The notes below the pieces were generated by a model. It saw nothing but the letters and a program-made list of their open reading frames with translations, made no database searches and was not told the DNA's origin. A DNA stretch of 64,000 nt from Candidatus Gastranaerophilales bacterium. Lineage in GTDB: Bacteria > Cyanobacteriota > Vampirovibrionia > Gastranaerophilales > Gastranaerophilaceae. Positions 41,342 through 49,009 of the stretch are shown in pieces. The DNA lies in assembly GCA_944324395.1 (NCBI GenBank), contig CALUWC010000001.1, positions 177,069 to 241,068 of the forward strand, in the 5' to 3' direction. The stretch's first letter is position 1. Every line of letters begins with the position of its first letter. Made by a program: the position numbers and the translations under genes.

Positions 41342-44086
41342 GTGTTGAAATTAAAATTCAAAGGTACCTGGAGAGTATATCAAAAAAGAATATTAGACAG
41401 TCTTGAGTTTCACCTTAGTGATAAGAAGCTTCATATTGTTGCGGCTCCCGGTGCGGGGAAAACTACTTTAGGAGTTGAAGTTATTGCACGTATAAATAGA
41501 CCTGTTTTAATTTTAGTGCCGACAAATACAATTAAGAATCAATGGAAAGAGAGAATATGTTCATCTTTTCTTGAGCCAGAAGGTTATAATCTGGTATCAG
41601 TTAATATAAGAAAGCCTTCTTTTATTACTGTGACTACATATCAAGCATTGCTTGCGGCTTTTTGTTCAGGTGCAAAGGAGGATAATTTTGAAGAACAGGA
41701 TAATTCTGAACTTTCGGAGGAAGAAAATGAGGAATCCATAGTTTCTTCTAAACGTTTCAATTCTTCAAAGGCTGATGAAATTATTGAAATTTTAAAATCT
41801 GCAAAAATTTCCCTATTATGTTTTGATGAGGCTCATCATTTAAGAAAAGAATGGTGGAAGGCTTTGACTTATCTGGTTGAAGAACTTCAACCGGAGCAGA
41901 CTGTTGCGTTGACGGCGACTCCGCCTTATGATGTTGATTATGCCGAGTGGCAGAGATATGAAGACCTTTGCGGAGATATAGATGAAGTTATATCTATTCC
42001 CGAACTGGTGAAAAATGGTGACTTATGCCCGCATCAGGATTTTATATATTTTTCATTGCTTAGAAAAAATGAAAAAGAATTTATAAACAACTATACAGCT
42101 AAAATTTCTCAATTTTTAGATAAGCTGTTTGCAGATGAAGAATTGATTGCATATTTTAGTTCAATAAAGGTTTTGGAATGTGAAGATAATATTCAAATTG
42201 AAAAAATTTTAGATAATCCCGAGTTTTATGTGTCTGTAGCAGCTTTATTAAAAATGAAGGGGGTAAAAATCCCGAAGAGTTTTCTTAATTTATTCGGAGC
42301 AAAAGAAATTGAACTTCCTAAATTTAACATTAAACAGGCAAAAATTTTTCTAAACGGCTTTTTATGTTCAGACTCTTTTGAGTTTCCTGAAATTGAAGAA
42401 AAAATTCAGGAATATCGTTCTTTTGCAAGAAAACTTGGCTTGATTCACAATAAAAAAATTGTTCTTGATGATAGCGTGAAAGTTCAAAAACAAATCGCAA
42501 ATTCTCTTGGTAAACTTGATTCTATTGTCAAAATTGTTGAATTGGAATCTAATAATCTTGGAAATGCTTTGCGTATGGTTATCCTTGCTGATTATATAAG
42601 AGCAAATGATGTGGATAATTCTCATCTCGGTGTTGTACCTATCTGGAGAATATTAAAAAATAAGTTTAAAACTTTAAATATAGGCATTTTATGCGGTTCT
42701 CTTATTTTATTACCGGCAGGTGTAAAAGAAGCTTTTTATAATCTTTTAAAGGCTGAAAATATTGCTGAGGATTGTATTTCAGTTACCGAATATAAAGAGG
42801 ATTTCAATTTTATAAAAATTACTCCGAAAGATTCTGCTAAGCACTGTATTGTTGCATTGATTACAGAAATGTTCAATAAGGGGTTTGTTAATGTTCTTGT
42901 CGGAACGCAGGCTCTTTTAGGTGAAGGCTGGGATGCACCTTCTATAAATTCTTTAATTCTTTCAAGTACAGTTAGTTCTTATATGCTTTCTAACCAGATG
43001 CGGGGCAGAGCTATAAGAATAGATAAAAATAATCCTGATAAAGTTTCTAATATCTGGCATCTTGCATCCATTCAAGTTCCGCAATCTGATAATGATTTGG
43101 ATAATAATATTTTTGCACCTGTTTTGACTTCCAATGATATAGATTCTCTCAATGCCGGACTTTATGATTTGAAGCAATTAGCAAAAAGGTTTGAGGGCTT
43201 TGAAGCTCCTTCATATTTCTTTAAGCACGAAATCGTAAATGGGATTGACAGAGTTTTTTCATTAAAAGATTTTCAAATGTTGAAGACTTTGGGTGAACAA
43301 AGATTTTTTCAAAATCTAAACGGGAAAATAATGACTCTTGCAAAAAACAGAGAACAGACAAAACAATGGTGGCAAAAATCTTTAAATCTCGGGTATAATA
43401 GTTCTTATATGCATTTGAGAACAGGAGTTGATGTTGCCAGACCTACTGCTAAAACTCTTTGTTATTCGTGTTATAAAGCAATCTTATTCAGTATATTAGC
43501 TATTGTTTTTGCTGTGTGTTATTTTTTGATTGAGTTTTCGGTAATGGTTGCATTTATAGTGTTTATCATAGGCACTTTGCTTGCTTTTATTTATGTGGCT
43601 TATCACTATCTCAGAACCGGAACTGTAGAATCAATAATGAAACAGATTGCTATTGTTCATCTGGAAACTTTAAGCTATCTCGGGTACATAAATACTTCAT
43701 TGAAAAAAGTTGGTATACATGTTGATTCTACAGAGTTAAGTGTATTTGTTGACTGCGAAAACTTACCAACTGAAGAAAACAATCTTTTGATAAATTCAAT
43801 GAAGGAATTTTTGGATCCTATTGAAAATCCAAGGTATATTCTTATAAAAAAAGATAAATTTGCAAAATTTATTAACCAGACTGATTATTTTGCTATTCCT
43901 GCTATATTTTCATCAAAGAAAAAGGATGTACAGGTTTTTGAAAAGTTGTGGATGAAATATATCGGACCTTGCGAATGTGTTTATACAAGAAATTTAGAGG
44001 GGCGAAAAATATTATTAAAAGCAAGAAATTTAGCATTTTCATCTTTAAAACGAAATAAATCAAAGAAACTTTCAAAATGGCAATAA
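41342..44086 (+). CDS. SF2 DEAD/DEAH-box helicase with C-terminal membrane segments
   Basis: A 914-residue protein. Start is GTG at 41342 or, with better spacing from GGGAG, TTG at 41345. Helicase motifs: Walker A APGAGKTTLG near 34-43, CFDEAHH near 159-165, TATPP near 190, then GTQALLGEGWDAPS and QMRGRAIR (motifs V-VI, about 520-558). A second hydrophobic region (about 712-760: ILFSILAIVFAVCYFLI and VAFIVFIIGTLLAFIYVAY) should form a membrane hairpin, followed by about 150 soluble residues. Type III restriction/UvrB-like helicase region with an anchor is unusual. Nucleic acid target unknown. Confidence 0.85.
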   Translation: MLKLKFKGTWRVYQKRILDSLEFHLSDKKLHIVAAPGAGKTTLGVEVIARINRPVLILVPTNTIKNQWKERICSSFLEPEGYNLVSVNIRKPSFITVTTYQALLAAFCSGAKEDNFEEQDNSELSEEENEESIVSSKRFNSSKADEIIEILKSAKISLLCFDEAHHLRKEWWKALTYLVEELQPEQTVALTATPPYDVDYAEWQRYEDLCGDIDEVISIPELVKNGDLCPHQDFIYFSLLRKNEKEFINNYTAKISQFLDKLFADEELIAYFSSIKVLECEDNIQIEKILDNPEFYVSVAALLKMKGVKIPKSFLNLFGAKEIELPKFNIKQAKIFLNGFLCSDSFEFPEIEEKIQEYRSFARKLGLIHNKKIVLDDSVKVQKQIANSLGKLDSIVKIVELESNNLGNALRMVILADYIRANDVDNSHLGVVPIWRILKNKFKTLNIGILCGSLILLPAGVKEAFYNLLKAENIAEDCISVTEYKEDFNFIKITPKDSAKHCIVALITEMFNKGFVNVLVGTQALLGEGWDAPSINSLILSSTVSSYMLSNQMRGRAIRIDKNNPDKVSNIWHLASIQVPQSDNDLDNNIFAPVLTSNDIDSLNAGLYDLKQLAKRFEGFEAPSYFFKHEIVNGIDRVFSLKDFQMLKTLGEQRFFQNLNGKIMTLAKNREQTKQWWQKSLNLGYNSSYMHLRTGVDVARPTAKTLCYSCYKAILFSILAIVFAVCYFLIEFSVMVAFIVFIIGTLLAFIYVAYHYLRTGTVESIMKQIAIVHLETLSYLGYINTSLKKVGIHVDSTELSVFVDCENLPTEENNLLINSMKEFLDPIENPRYILIKKDKFAKFINQTDYFAIPAIFSSKKKDVQVFEKLWMKYIGPCECVYTRNLEGRKILLKARNLAFSSLKRNKSKKLSKWQ

Positions 44087-44096
44087 AAACATATAA

Positions 44097-44129
44097 AAAC
44101 GAGTTTCCAAAATTTAAGGAAACTCGTTT
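44097..44129. terminator. Bidirectional terminator between the helicase gene and rpsP
   Basis: A perfect 12-bp stem AAACGAGTTTCC/GGAAACTCGTTT with a nine-base loop. T-rich tracts follow on both strands, so it can serve both convergent genes. Confidence 0.82.
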
Positions 44130-44151
44130 CAGGTTTTTAAATTTTATAAAA

Positions 44152-44535
44152 CTACGCTTCAGCAGGTGCTTCTTCTGCCGGAGCTTCTGCTTCTTGTGCA
44201 GCAGCTTCAGCGGCAGCTTTTGCAGCTTCTTCTTCAGCCTGTTTTTTAGCTAATGCTTTTTTAGAAAGTTTTACGGTTTCTTTTTTAACGTAATTCAAAG
44301 TACCATCATCATTGCAATTTTTGATTAAGTATGCAACTGTTTCTGTTGGTTGAGCACCTTTAGAAATCCAATCAAGAGCTGCAGCCTTGTCTAATTTCAT
44401 AACTTTAGTTTTTGGATTGTAGTGTCCTAATTCCTGAATAGGTCTGCCTTCTCTTTTTGTAGTTGAATTGATAACGATAATTCTGTATGTAGGGTTTTTC
44501 TTAGCACCCAATCTTTTTAATCTGATTTTTAACAT
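44152..44535 (-). CDS. rpsP: 30S ribosomal protein S16
   Basis: A 127-residue protein from the ATG at 44535 (AAGGAA site), starting MLKIRLKRLGAKKNPTYRII, the conserved S16 N-terminus; an upstream in-frame ATG at 44580 would add 15 unrelated residues. EGRPIQELGHYNP and a DWISKGAQPTETV stretch are conserved. An Ala/Glu-rich tail of about 45 residues extends past the usual length of about 85. It binds 16S rRNA in the 30S body. Confidence 0.94.
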   Translation of the reverse strand: MLKIRLKRLGAKKNPTYRIIVINSTTKREGRPIQELGHYNPKTKVMKLDKAAALDWISKGAQPTETVAYLIKNCNDDGTLNYVKKETVKLSKKALAKKQAEEEAAKAAAEAAAQEAEAPAEEAPAEA

Positions 44536-44580
44536 TCTTATTTCCTTCTTTTTTGTTTGAACTATAGTTGTATTCGGCAT

Positions 44581-44638
44581 TCCGACCGCCGCTTGCCGGC
44601 TTGCCTGAGCGGGGATAAAGAGGAATCTCCCTGACTCT
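44581..44638. repeat. GC-rich intergenic element upstream of rpsP
   Basis: A GC-rich island in AT-rich sequence, with CCGCT...AGCGG arms and a central GCCGGC palindrome. It shares the ten-mer GCAAGCCGGC (minus strand, 44595-44604) with the repeat region at 14.9-15.1 kb (15073-15082). Its edges, GGCATTCC and GGAATCTCC, look like dispersed intergenic repeats. The rest of the gap to 44773 shows nothing clear. Confidence 0.45.
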
Positions 44639-44773
44639 AAGTAGATTTAAGCATAAAGATATTTTTCTTGCAAGTTTTTGTTAATTTTTGTAGATGTTAA
44701 TTCTTTCAGGTTAGGTAATCCTTTTGTATGAGTTGCTTTTATTCTTTTTTGCTGTAAAATTTAACAAGATACA

Positions 44774-44782
44774 TGTTATAAT
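44774..44782 (+). promoter_or_regulatory. Extended -10 promoter of the tig-clpP-clpX operon
   Basis: TGTTATAAT, a perfect TGn plus TATAAT, 17 bases before the tig ATG with AAAGGA between. No good -35 is visible. Confidence 0.55.
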
Positions 44783-44799
44783 GAAAAAGGATTGAAAAA

Positions 44800-46128
44800 A
44801 TGAAAACAACATTAACAAAAGGAAAAGAAAATTTAGTTACAATAGATATGACAATACCTGCAAAAGAGGCTTCTACAGCTTATAATCAAGCTATTGCCCG
44901 TATTGCTCAACATATAAATATTGACGGGTTTAGAAAAGGCAAGGCTCCCAAAGCTGTTGTGGAAAGACACGTTGGTGTTGATAGAATTCGCCAGGAAGCT
45001 TTAGAGCTTTTACTTCCTAAGTATTTAGGTCAGGCTATTTATGATAACAAGCTTGATGTGATTACTCAGCCTGCTATTACTAACTATAAGTTTGAAGAAG
45101 GTAAAGATGCTGAAGTTACTTTTGAAGTTGAAACAAGACCTGAAGTTACTTTAGGAGCTTATAAAGATTTAGATTTGAAGGTTGAGATTCCTGCTGAAGC
45201 TGAAGATGCTTTTGATAAAGCTTTGAATAATTTCTTATCCCAGCACTCTTCTATGGAACTGGTGTTGGATAGACCTTCCAACGAAACAGATACAGTTGTT
45301 TTTGATTTTGAAGGAACATGTAATGGCGAGCCTATTCAAGGCGGTGCCGCAAAAGGTTATGCACTTGATTTAGCCCATTCTAATTTTATTCCTGGTTTTG
45401 CAGAACAGTTAGTCGGTCATAATATTAAGGATGAATTTGATATTCAGGTTACATTCCCTGAAGAATATCATGACGAAAAATTAAAAGGCCAGCCGGCTAC
45501 ATTCTCTATCAAAATCAATGAGATTAAACAGAGAGTATTACCGGAATTGAATGATGAATTTGTTAAAAAGACTACTAAATTCTCTACGGTTGATGAATTA
45601 AAGGCTGATATTAAAGACTATCTGGAAAAACAGCGTGAAAATTTAAGAAAGGTCAGTGCTGAAAATGTTGTATTTAAACATGTAGCTGATACTTCTTCTG
45701 TTGAAATTCCTCAAAGTATGATTGATAGAGAAGTTGAATCTTTGAAAGCTGATTATAAACAAAGATTATCTTATCAAGGTATTGACTGGGATACATTTGT
45801 AAAATCTCAGGGCGATGAAAATGCGTTTAATCAAACTTTGGTAGACGATGCCAAAGGCAGAATTAAAAATTCTTTGATAATTGATAAAATAGCAAAAGAA
45901 GTTGATGTAAAAGTTGAGCAGGAAGATTTTCAATCTAAAATTACGCAACTTGCTGCTGCATATGGTACAACCGTTCAGGATTTGCTAAAACAGTTCGGTC
46001 AAAATCCTGATTTCTTGTCTACTTTGTCTCAACAGGTTGTAAATGATAAAGTTAGAGAATACTTGATTTCTAATAACAAATTTATATACGAAGAAATCAA
46101 ATCTGACAAGAAGGCAGTTGAAGCTTAG
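44800..46128 (+). CDS. tig: Trigger factor
   Basis: A 442-residue ribosome-associated chaperone and peptidyl-prolyl isomerase. The ribosome-docking motif is GFRKGKAPK at about residues 44-52. A central FKBP-like domain (about 150-245) and a helical C-terminal chaperone domain follow. Length is normal. It is first in a tig-clpP-clpX run, with 42 bases to clpP, a common arrangement linking folding and proteolysis. Confidence 0.93.
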   Translation: MKTTLTKGKENLVTIDMTIPAKEASTAYNQAIARIAQHINIDGFRKGKAPKAVVERHVGVDRIRQEALELLLPKYLGQAIYDNKLDVITQPAITNYKFEEGKDAEVTFEVETRPEVTLGAYKDLDLKVEIPAEAEDAFDKALNNFLSQHSSMELVLDRPSNETDTVVFDFEGTCNGEPIQGGAAKGYALDLAHSNFIPGFAEQLVGHNIKDEFDIQVTFPEEYHDEKLKGQPATFSIKINEIKQRVLPELNDEFVKKTTKFSTVDELKADIKDYLEKQRENLRKVSAENVVFKHVADTSSVEIPQSMIDREVESLKADYKQRLSYQGIDWDTFVKSQGDENAFNQTLVDDAKGRIKNSLIIDKIAKEVDVKVEQEDFQSKITQLAAAYGTTVQDLLKQFGQNPDFLSTLSQQVVNDKVREYLISNNKFIYEEIKSDKKAVEA

Positions 46129-46170
46129 TAAATAATCGTTATAATATTAAATAAGAAAGGGAATTAAATC

Positions 46171-46761
46171 ATGAGTTTTGTACCTGTAGTAATTGAGCAA
46201 TCCAGCAGAGGAGAAAGATCTTTTGATATTTTCTCAAGACTGCTGCGAGAAAGAATTATCTTTTTAGGAACGGCAATTGATGATATGGTTGCAAATTTAG
46301 TTGTAGCACAGTTATTGCTGCTTGATAGTGAAAATCCTGAAAAAGATATTATGTTATATATTAACAGTCCTGGCGGAAGTGTTACTGCAGGTTTTGCAAT
46401 ATACGATACTATGCAGCATATCAGAGCAGATGTTTCTACAATTTGTTTAGGTCAGGCTGCTTCTATGGGTGCATTTTTGCTTTCTTCAGGTACAAAAGGT
46501 AAGAGAATGGCTTTGCCTCATTCAAGAGTTTTAATTCACCAGCCTTTAGGCGGAGCTCAAGGTCAGGCTACTGATATTGAAATTCAGGCAGCTGAAATCA
46601 TCAGAATTAAAAAATCTTTGAATGAAATTTTGGCTTCAAATACCGGTCAATCTATTAAAAAGATTGAAAAAGATACTGACAGAGATTATATTATGACTCC
46701 TCAGGAAGCTTTGGAATACGGAATGATTGATAAAGTCATTTCTCGTGATGTTGTAAAATAA
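46171..46761 (+). CDS. clpP: ATP-dependent Clp protease proteolytic subunit
   Basis: A 196-residue serine protease subunit forming a double heptamer. The triad is S98 in [12 protein letters not shown]123 in LIHQPLGG and D172. [20 protein letters not shown] is also conserved. It works with ClpX, encoded 24 bases downstream. GAAAGGGA precedes the ATG. Confidence 0.95.
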   Translation: MSFVPVVIEQSSRGERSFDIFSRLLRERIIFLGTAIDDMVANLVVAQLLLLDSENPEKDIMLYINSPGGSVTAGFAIYDTMQHIRADVSTICLGQAASMGAFLLSSGTKGKRMALPHSRVLIHQPLGGAQGQATDIEIQAAEIIRIKKSLNEILASNTGQSIKKIEKDTDRDYIMTPQEALEYGMIDKVISRDVVK

Positions 46762-46785
46762 TTATTATAATTTGGAGATATTTAA

Positions 46786-48102
46786 ATGCCAAAGAATGAT
46801 GACAAATTAAAATGTTCTTTTTGCGGTAAAACTCAAGATCAGGTAAAGAAACTTATTGCCGGTCCGGAGGTTTATATTTGTGATGAGTGTGTTGAGCTTT
46901 GTAATGAGATTCTTGATGAAGAATTTTTCGAAGCTAAAGAAAAAGAGGGTTCTATAGAGGGTGAAACCTCTGAAAAATCAGAAAAGCCTATTCCAAAACC
47001 TCATGAAATTAAAGAATATTTAGATCAATATATTGTTGGTCAAGACGATGCAAAAAAAGTTTTGTCTGTTGCTGTTTATAACCATTACAAAAGGCTCAAG
47101 CATAATAAAGAAACTAACAAAGATACTGTTGAAATTCAAAAATCTAATATATTGCTTGTTGGTCCGACGGGTTCAGGTAAAACTTTGCTTGCTCAAACTT
47201 TGGCAAAAATGTTAGATGTGCCGTTTGCTGTTGCTGATGCTACAACATTGACAGAAGCAGGATATGTCGGAGATGATGTTGAAAATATATTGCTCCGCTT
47301 ATATCAAAATGCTGAATTTGATTCTGCAAAAGCAGAACGAGGCATTATTTATATTGATGAGATTGATAAAATTTCAAGAAAATCCGAGAATACATCTATT
47401 ACAAGGGACGTTTCAGGAGAAGGTGTTCAGCAGGCTCTGTTAAAAATGATAGAGGGTACTGTTGCTCATGTTCCGCCTCAAGGCGGCAGAAAACATCCGC
47501 ATCAGGAATTTATCGAAATTGATACAAGCAATATATTATTTATTGTCGGCGGTGCATTTGTTGGTCTGGAAAAAATTGTTGACAGGCGTGCGGGTGATGG
47601 CAATTCTGTAGGTTTCGGTGCTAAGGCTCCTTTATCTCAAGCTGAAAAAGAAGCAAATGCTGTTAAATTATTAAAGAAACTGCAGCCTGAAGATTTGTTA
47701 AAATTCGGTTTGATTCCTGAATTTATCGGTCGTATTCCTGTATATGCCGTTTTGGATCAGTTGAATGAAAAAACATTGAAAATGATTTTAACCGAACCTA
47801 AGAATGCCGTATTAAAACAGTATCAAGCATTGTTAAAAATGGACGGTGTGGATCTTGAATTTGAACCTGAGGCTGTTGAATTAATTGCCAAAGAAGCTAT
47901 TAAACGTAAAACAGGAGCCAGAGCTTTACGTTCTATTGTTGAAGAAATAATGCTTGATGTTATGTATGATGTTCCTACAAAGGAAAATATCACGAAGTTT
48001 GTAGTAACGGCTGATATGGTTAAAAACAGAAATAAAGCTACTGTTGTTCAATTACCGACTACGACTTTGGCGGATGATAAAACAAAAGAAATTACAGCTT
48101 AG
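46786..48102 (+). CDS. clpX: ATP-dependent Clp protease ATP-binding subunit ClpX
   Basis: A 438-residue AAA+ unfoldase. The N-terminal zinc finger is C10-x2-C13...C32-x2-C35. Walker A GPTGSGKT is at 126-133, with the Walker B region [10 protein letters not shown]. The C-terminal small domain and [13 protein letters not shown] are intact. It delivers substrates to ClpP. A terminator follows the stop and closes the operon. Confidence 0.96.
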   Translation: MPKNDDKLKCSFCGKTQDQVKKLIAGPEVYICDECVELCNEILDEEFFEAKEKEGSIEGETSEKSEKPIPKPHEIKEYLDQYIVGQDDAKKVLSVAVYNHYKRLKHNKETNKDTVEIQKSNILLVGPTGSGKTLLAQTLAKMLDVPFAVADATTLTEAGYVGDDVENILLRLYQNAEFDSAKAERGIIYIDEIDKISRKSENTSITRDVSGEGVQQALLKMIEGTVAHVPPQGGRKHPHQEFIEIDTSNILFIVGGAFVGLEKIVDRRAGDGNSVGFGAKAPLSQAEKEANAVKLLKKLQPEDLLKFGLIPEFIGRIPVYAVLDQLNEKTLKMILTEPKNAVLKQYQALLKMDGVDLEFEPEAVELIAKEAIKRKTGARALRSIVEEIMLDVMYDVPTKENITKFVVTADMVKNRNKATVVQLPTTTLADDKTKEITA

Positions 48103-48119
48103 TATGTGTTTATAAAAGA

Positions 48120-48155
48120 CTAAAAAAGCGGTTCTTAATAGAACCGCTTTTTTAG
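48120..48155. terminator. Bidirectional terminator between clpX and a membrane protein gene
   Basis: A perfect 16-bp stem, CTAAAAAAGCGGTTCT/AGAACCGCTTTTTTAG, with a TAAT loop. Internal A and T runs make it symmetrical for the two convergent genes. Confidence 0.9.
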
Positions 48156-48156
48156 T

Positions 48157-48885
48157 TTAGTTATTTTCTTTGACAAATTGAGTTATTAAATCACTCTTTA
48201 TTGTCACCATATAAAATGTAAGAAATGAATCAATCGGAATCCACAGAATTACGGGTATATGCAGTGCTGTTTTAAATATTGTGTAAATTGTAGTAATAAT
48301 CAAAGATGTTATTAGAAGCAATATAAAGCCTGTTGTGTTATTTCTAATCAGCTTTCCGATTCTTTTAAAATTGAAGAAGGAGTCAAGTTTCAGGTCTATT
48401 ATAAATGATGGTATAATAAAAATTTCTATCAGGTAGGAAATTGCAGATACTATTTTTAGGCAGGCAGTATATTCGGCTCCGGGGTTTTGTACAAGATCAA
48501 GCATTTTTATTATTGAAACCGCAAACCCTATAAATAATATGAGCAAAAGCGGAATTTTATATATAATATTTGCCAATAGTGATTTTAAGCCTGATATAAG
48601 TATTACGTCAAGATTGGCCCAGGTTAATGGTGCTGCGTTTTCATTTTTTAATCTGTAGTGCGAATTTGCACACAGGTAACCTGTCAAAAATATTCCGACA
48701 ATGATGCTGCATATTCCATAAACCATACATATAAATCCGTATGGTGCTGAAAATGGTCTAGGTGAATACATGTTCATTATTGCTTCTGCCATGCATAGCG
48801 GAAATGCAATCAAGCTCCCTATAATAAGGTTATAATACTTGTTTTTATCTTTATATATGTATGTAAGTGATTTTATAATATCCAT
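48157..48885 (-). CDS. DUF4013-like polytopic membrane protein
   Basis: About 242 residues from the ATG at 48885, with an AGGAGA site; the frame extends to 48966 but those residues look unlike the domain. It starts MDIIKSLTYIYKDKNKYYN, then has several membrane helices arranged as in DUF4013 proteins (ICMVYGICSIIVGIFLTGYL, LLLILFIGFAVSIIKML, IEIFIIPSFIIDL, GFILLLITSLIITTIY). Function unknown. It stands alone between clpX and polA. Confidence 0.72.
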   Translation of the reverse strand: MDIIKSLTYIYKDKNKYYNLIIGSLIAFPLCMAEAIMNMYSPRPFSAPYGFICMVYGICSIIVGIFLTGYLCANSHYRLKNENAAPLTWANLDVILISGLKSLLANIIYKIPLLLILFIGFAVSIIKMLDLVQNPGAEYTACLKIVSAISYLIEIFIIPSFIIDLKLDSFFNFKRIGKLIRNNTTGFILLLITSLIITTIYTIFKTALHIPVILWIPIDSFLTFYMVTIKSDLITQFVKENN

Positions 48886-48969
48886 AGGTGTTATTCTCCT
48901 TACTTCTATAATCATATCACTATTTATTTTTATCGCAATATTATATTGTATTTTATAAATTGCCAAAAG

Positions 48970-48997
48970 TTGTTTTTTATGTAAAAATTGTTATAAG
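48970..48997 (+). promoter_or_regulatory. Candidate promoter close to the polA start
   Basis: TTGTTT (48970-48975), a 16-base spacer and TATAAG (48992-48997), 12 bases before the ATG at 49010. No strong ribosome binding site lies between, so the leader would be about six bases. Confidence 0.4.
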
Positions 48998-49009
48998 AAT
49001 AGGTTATGA

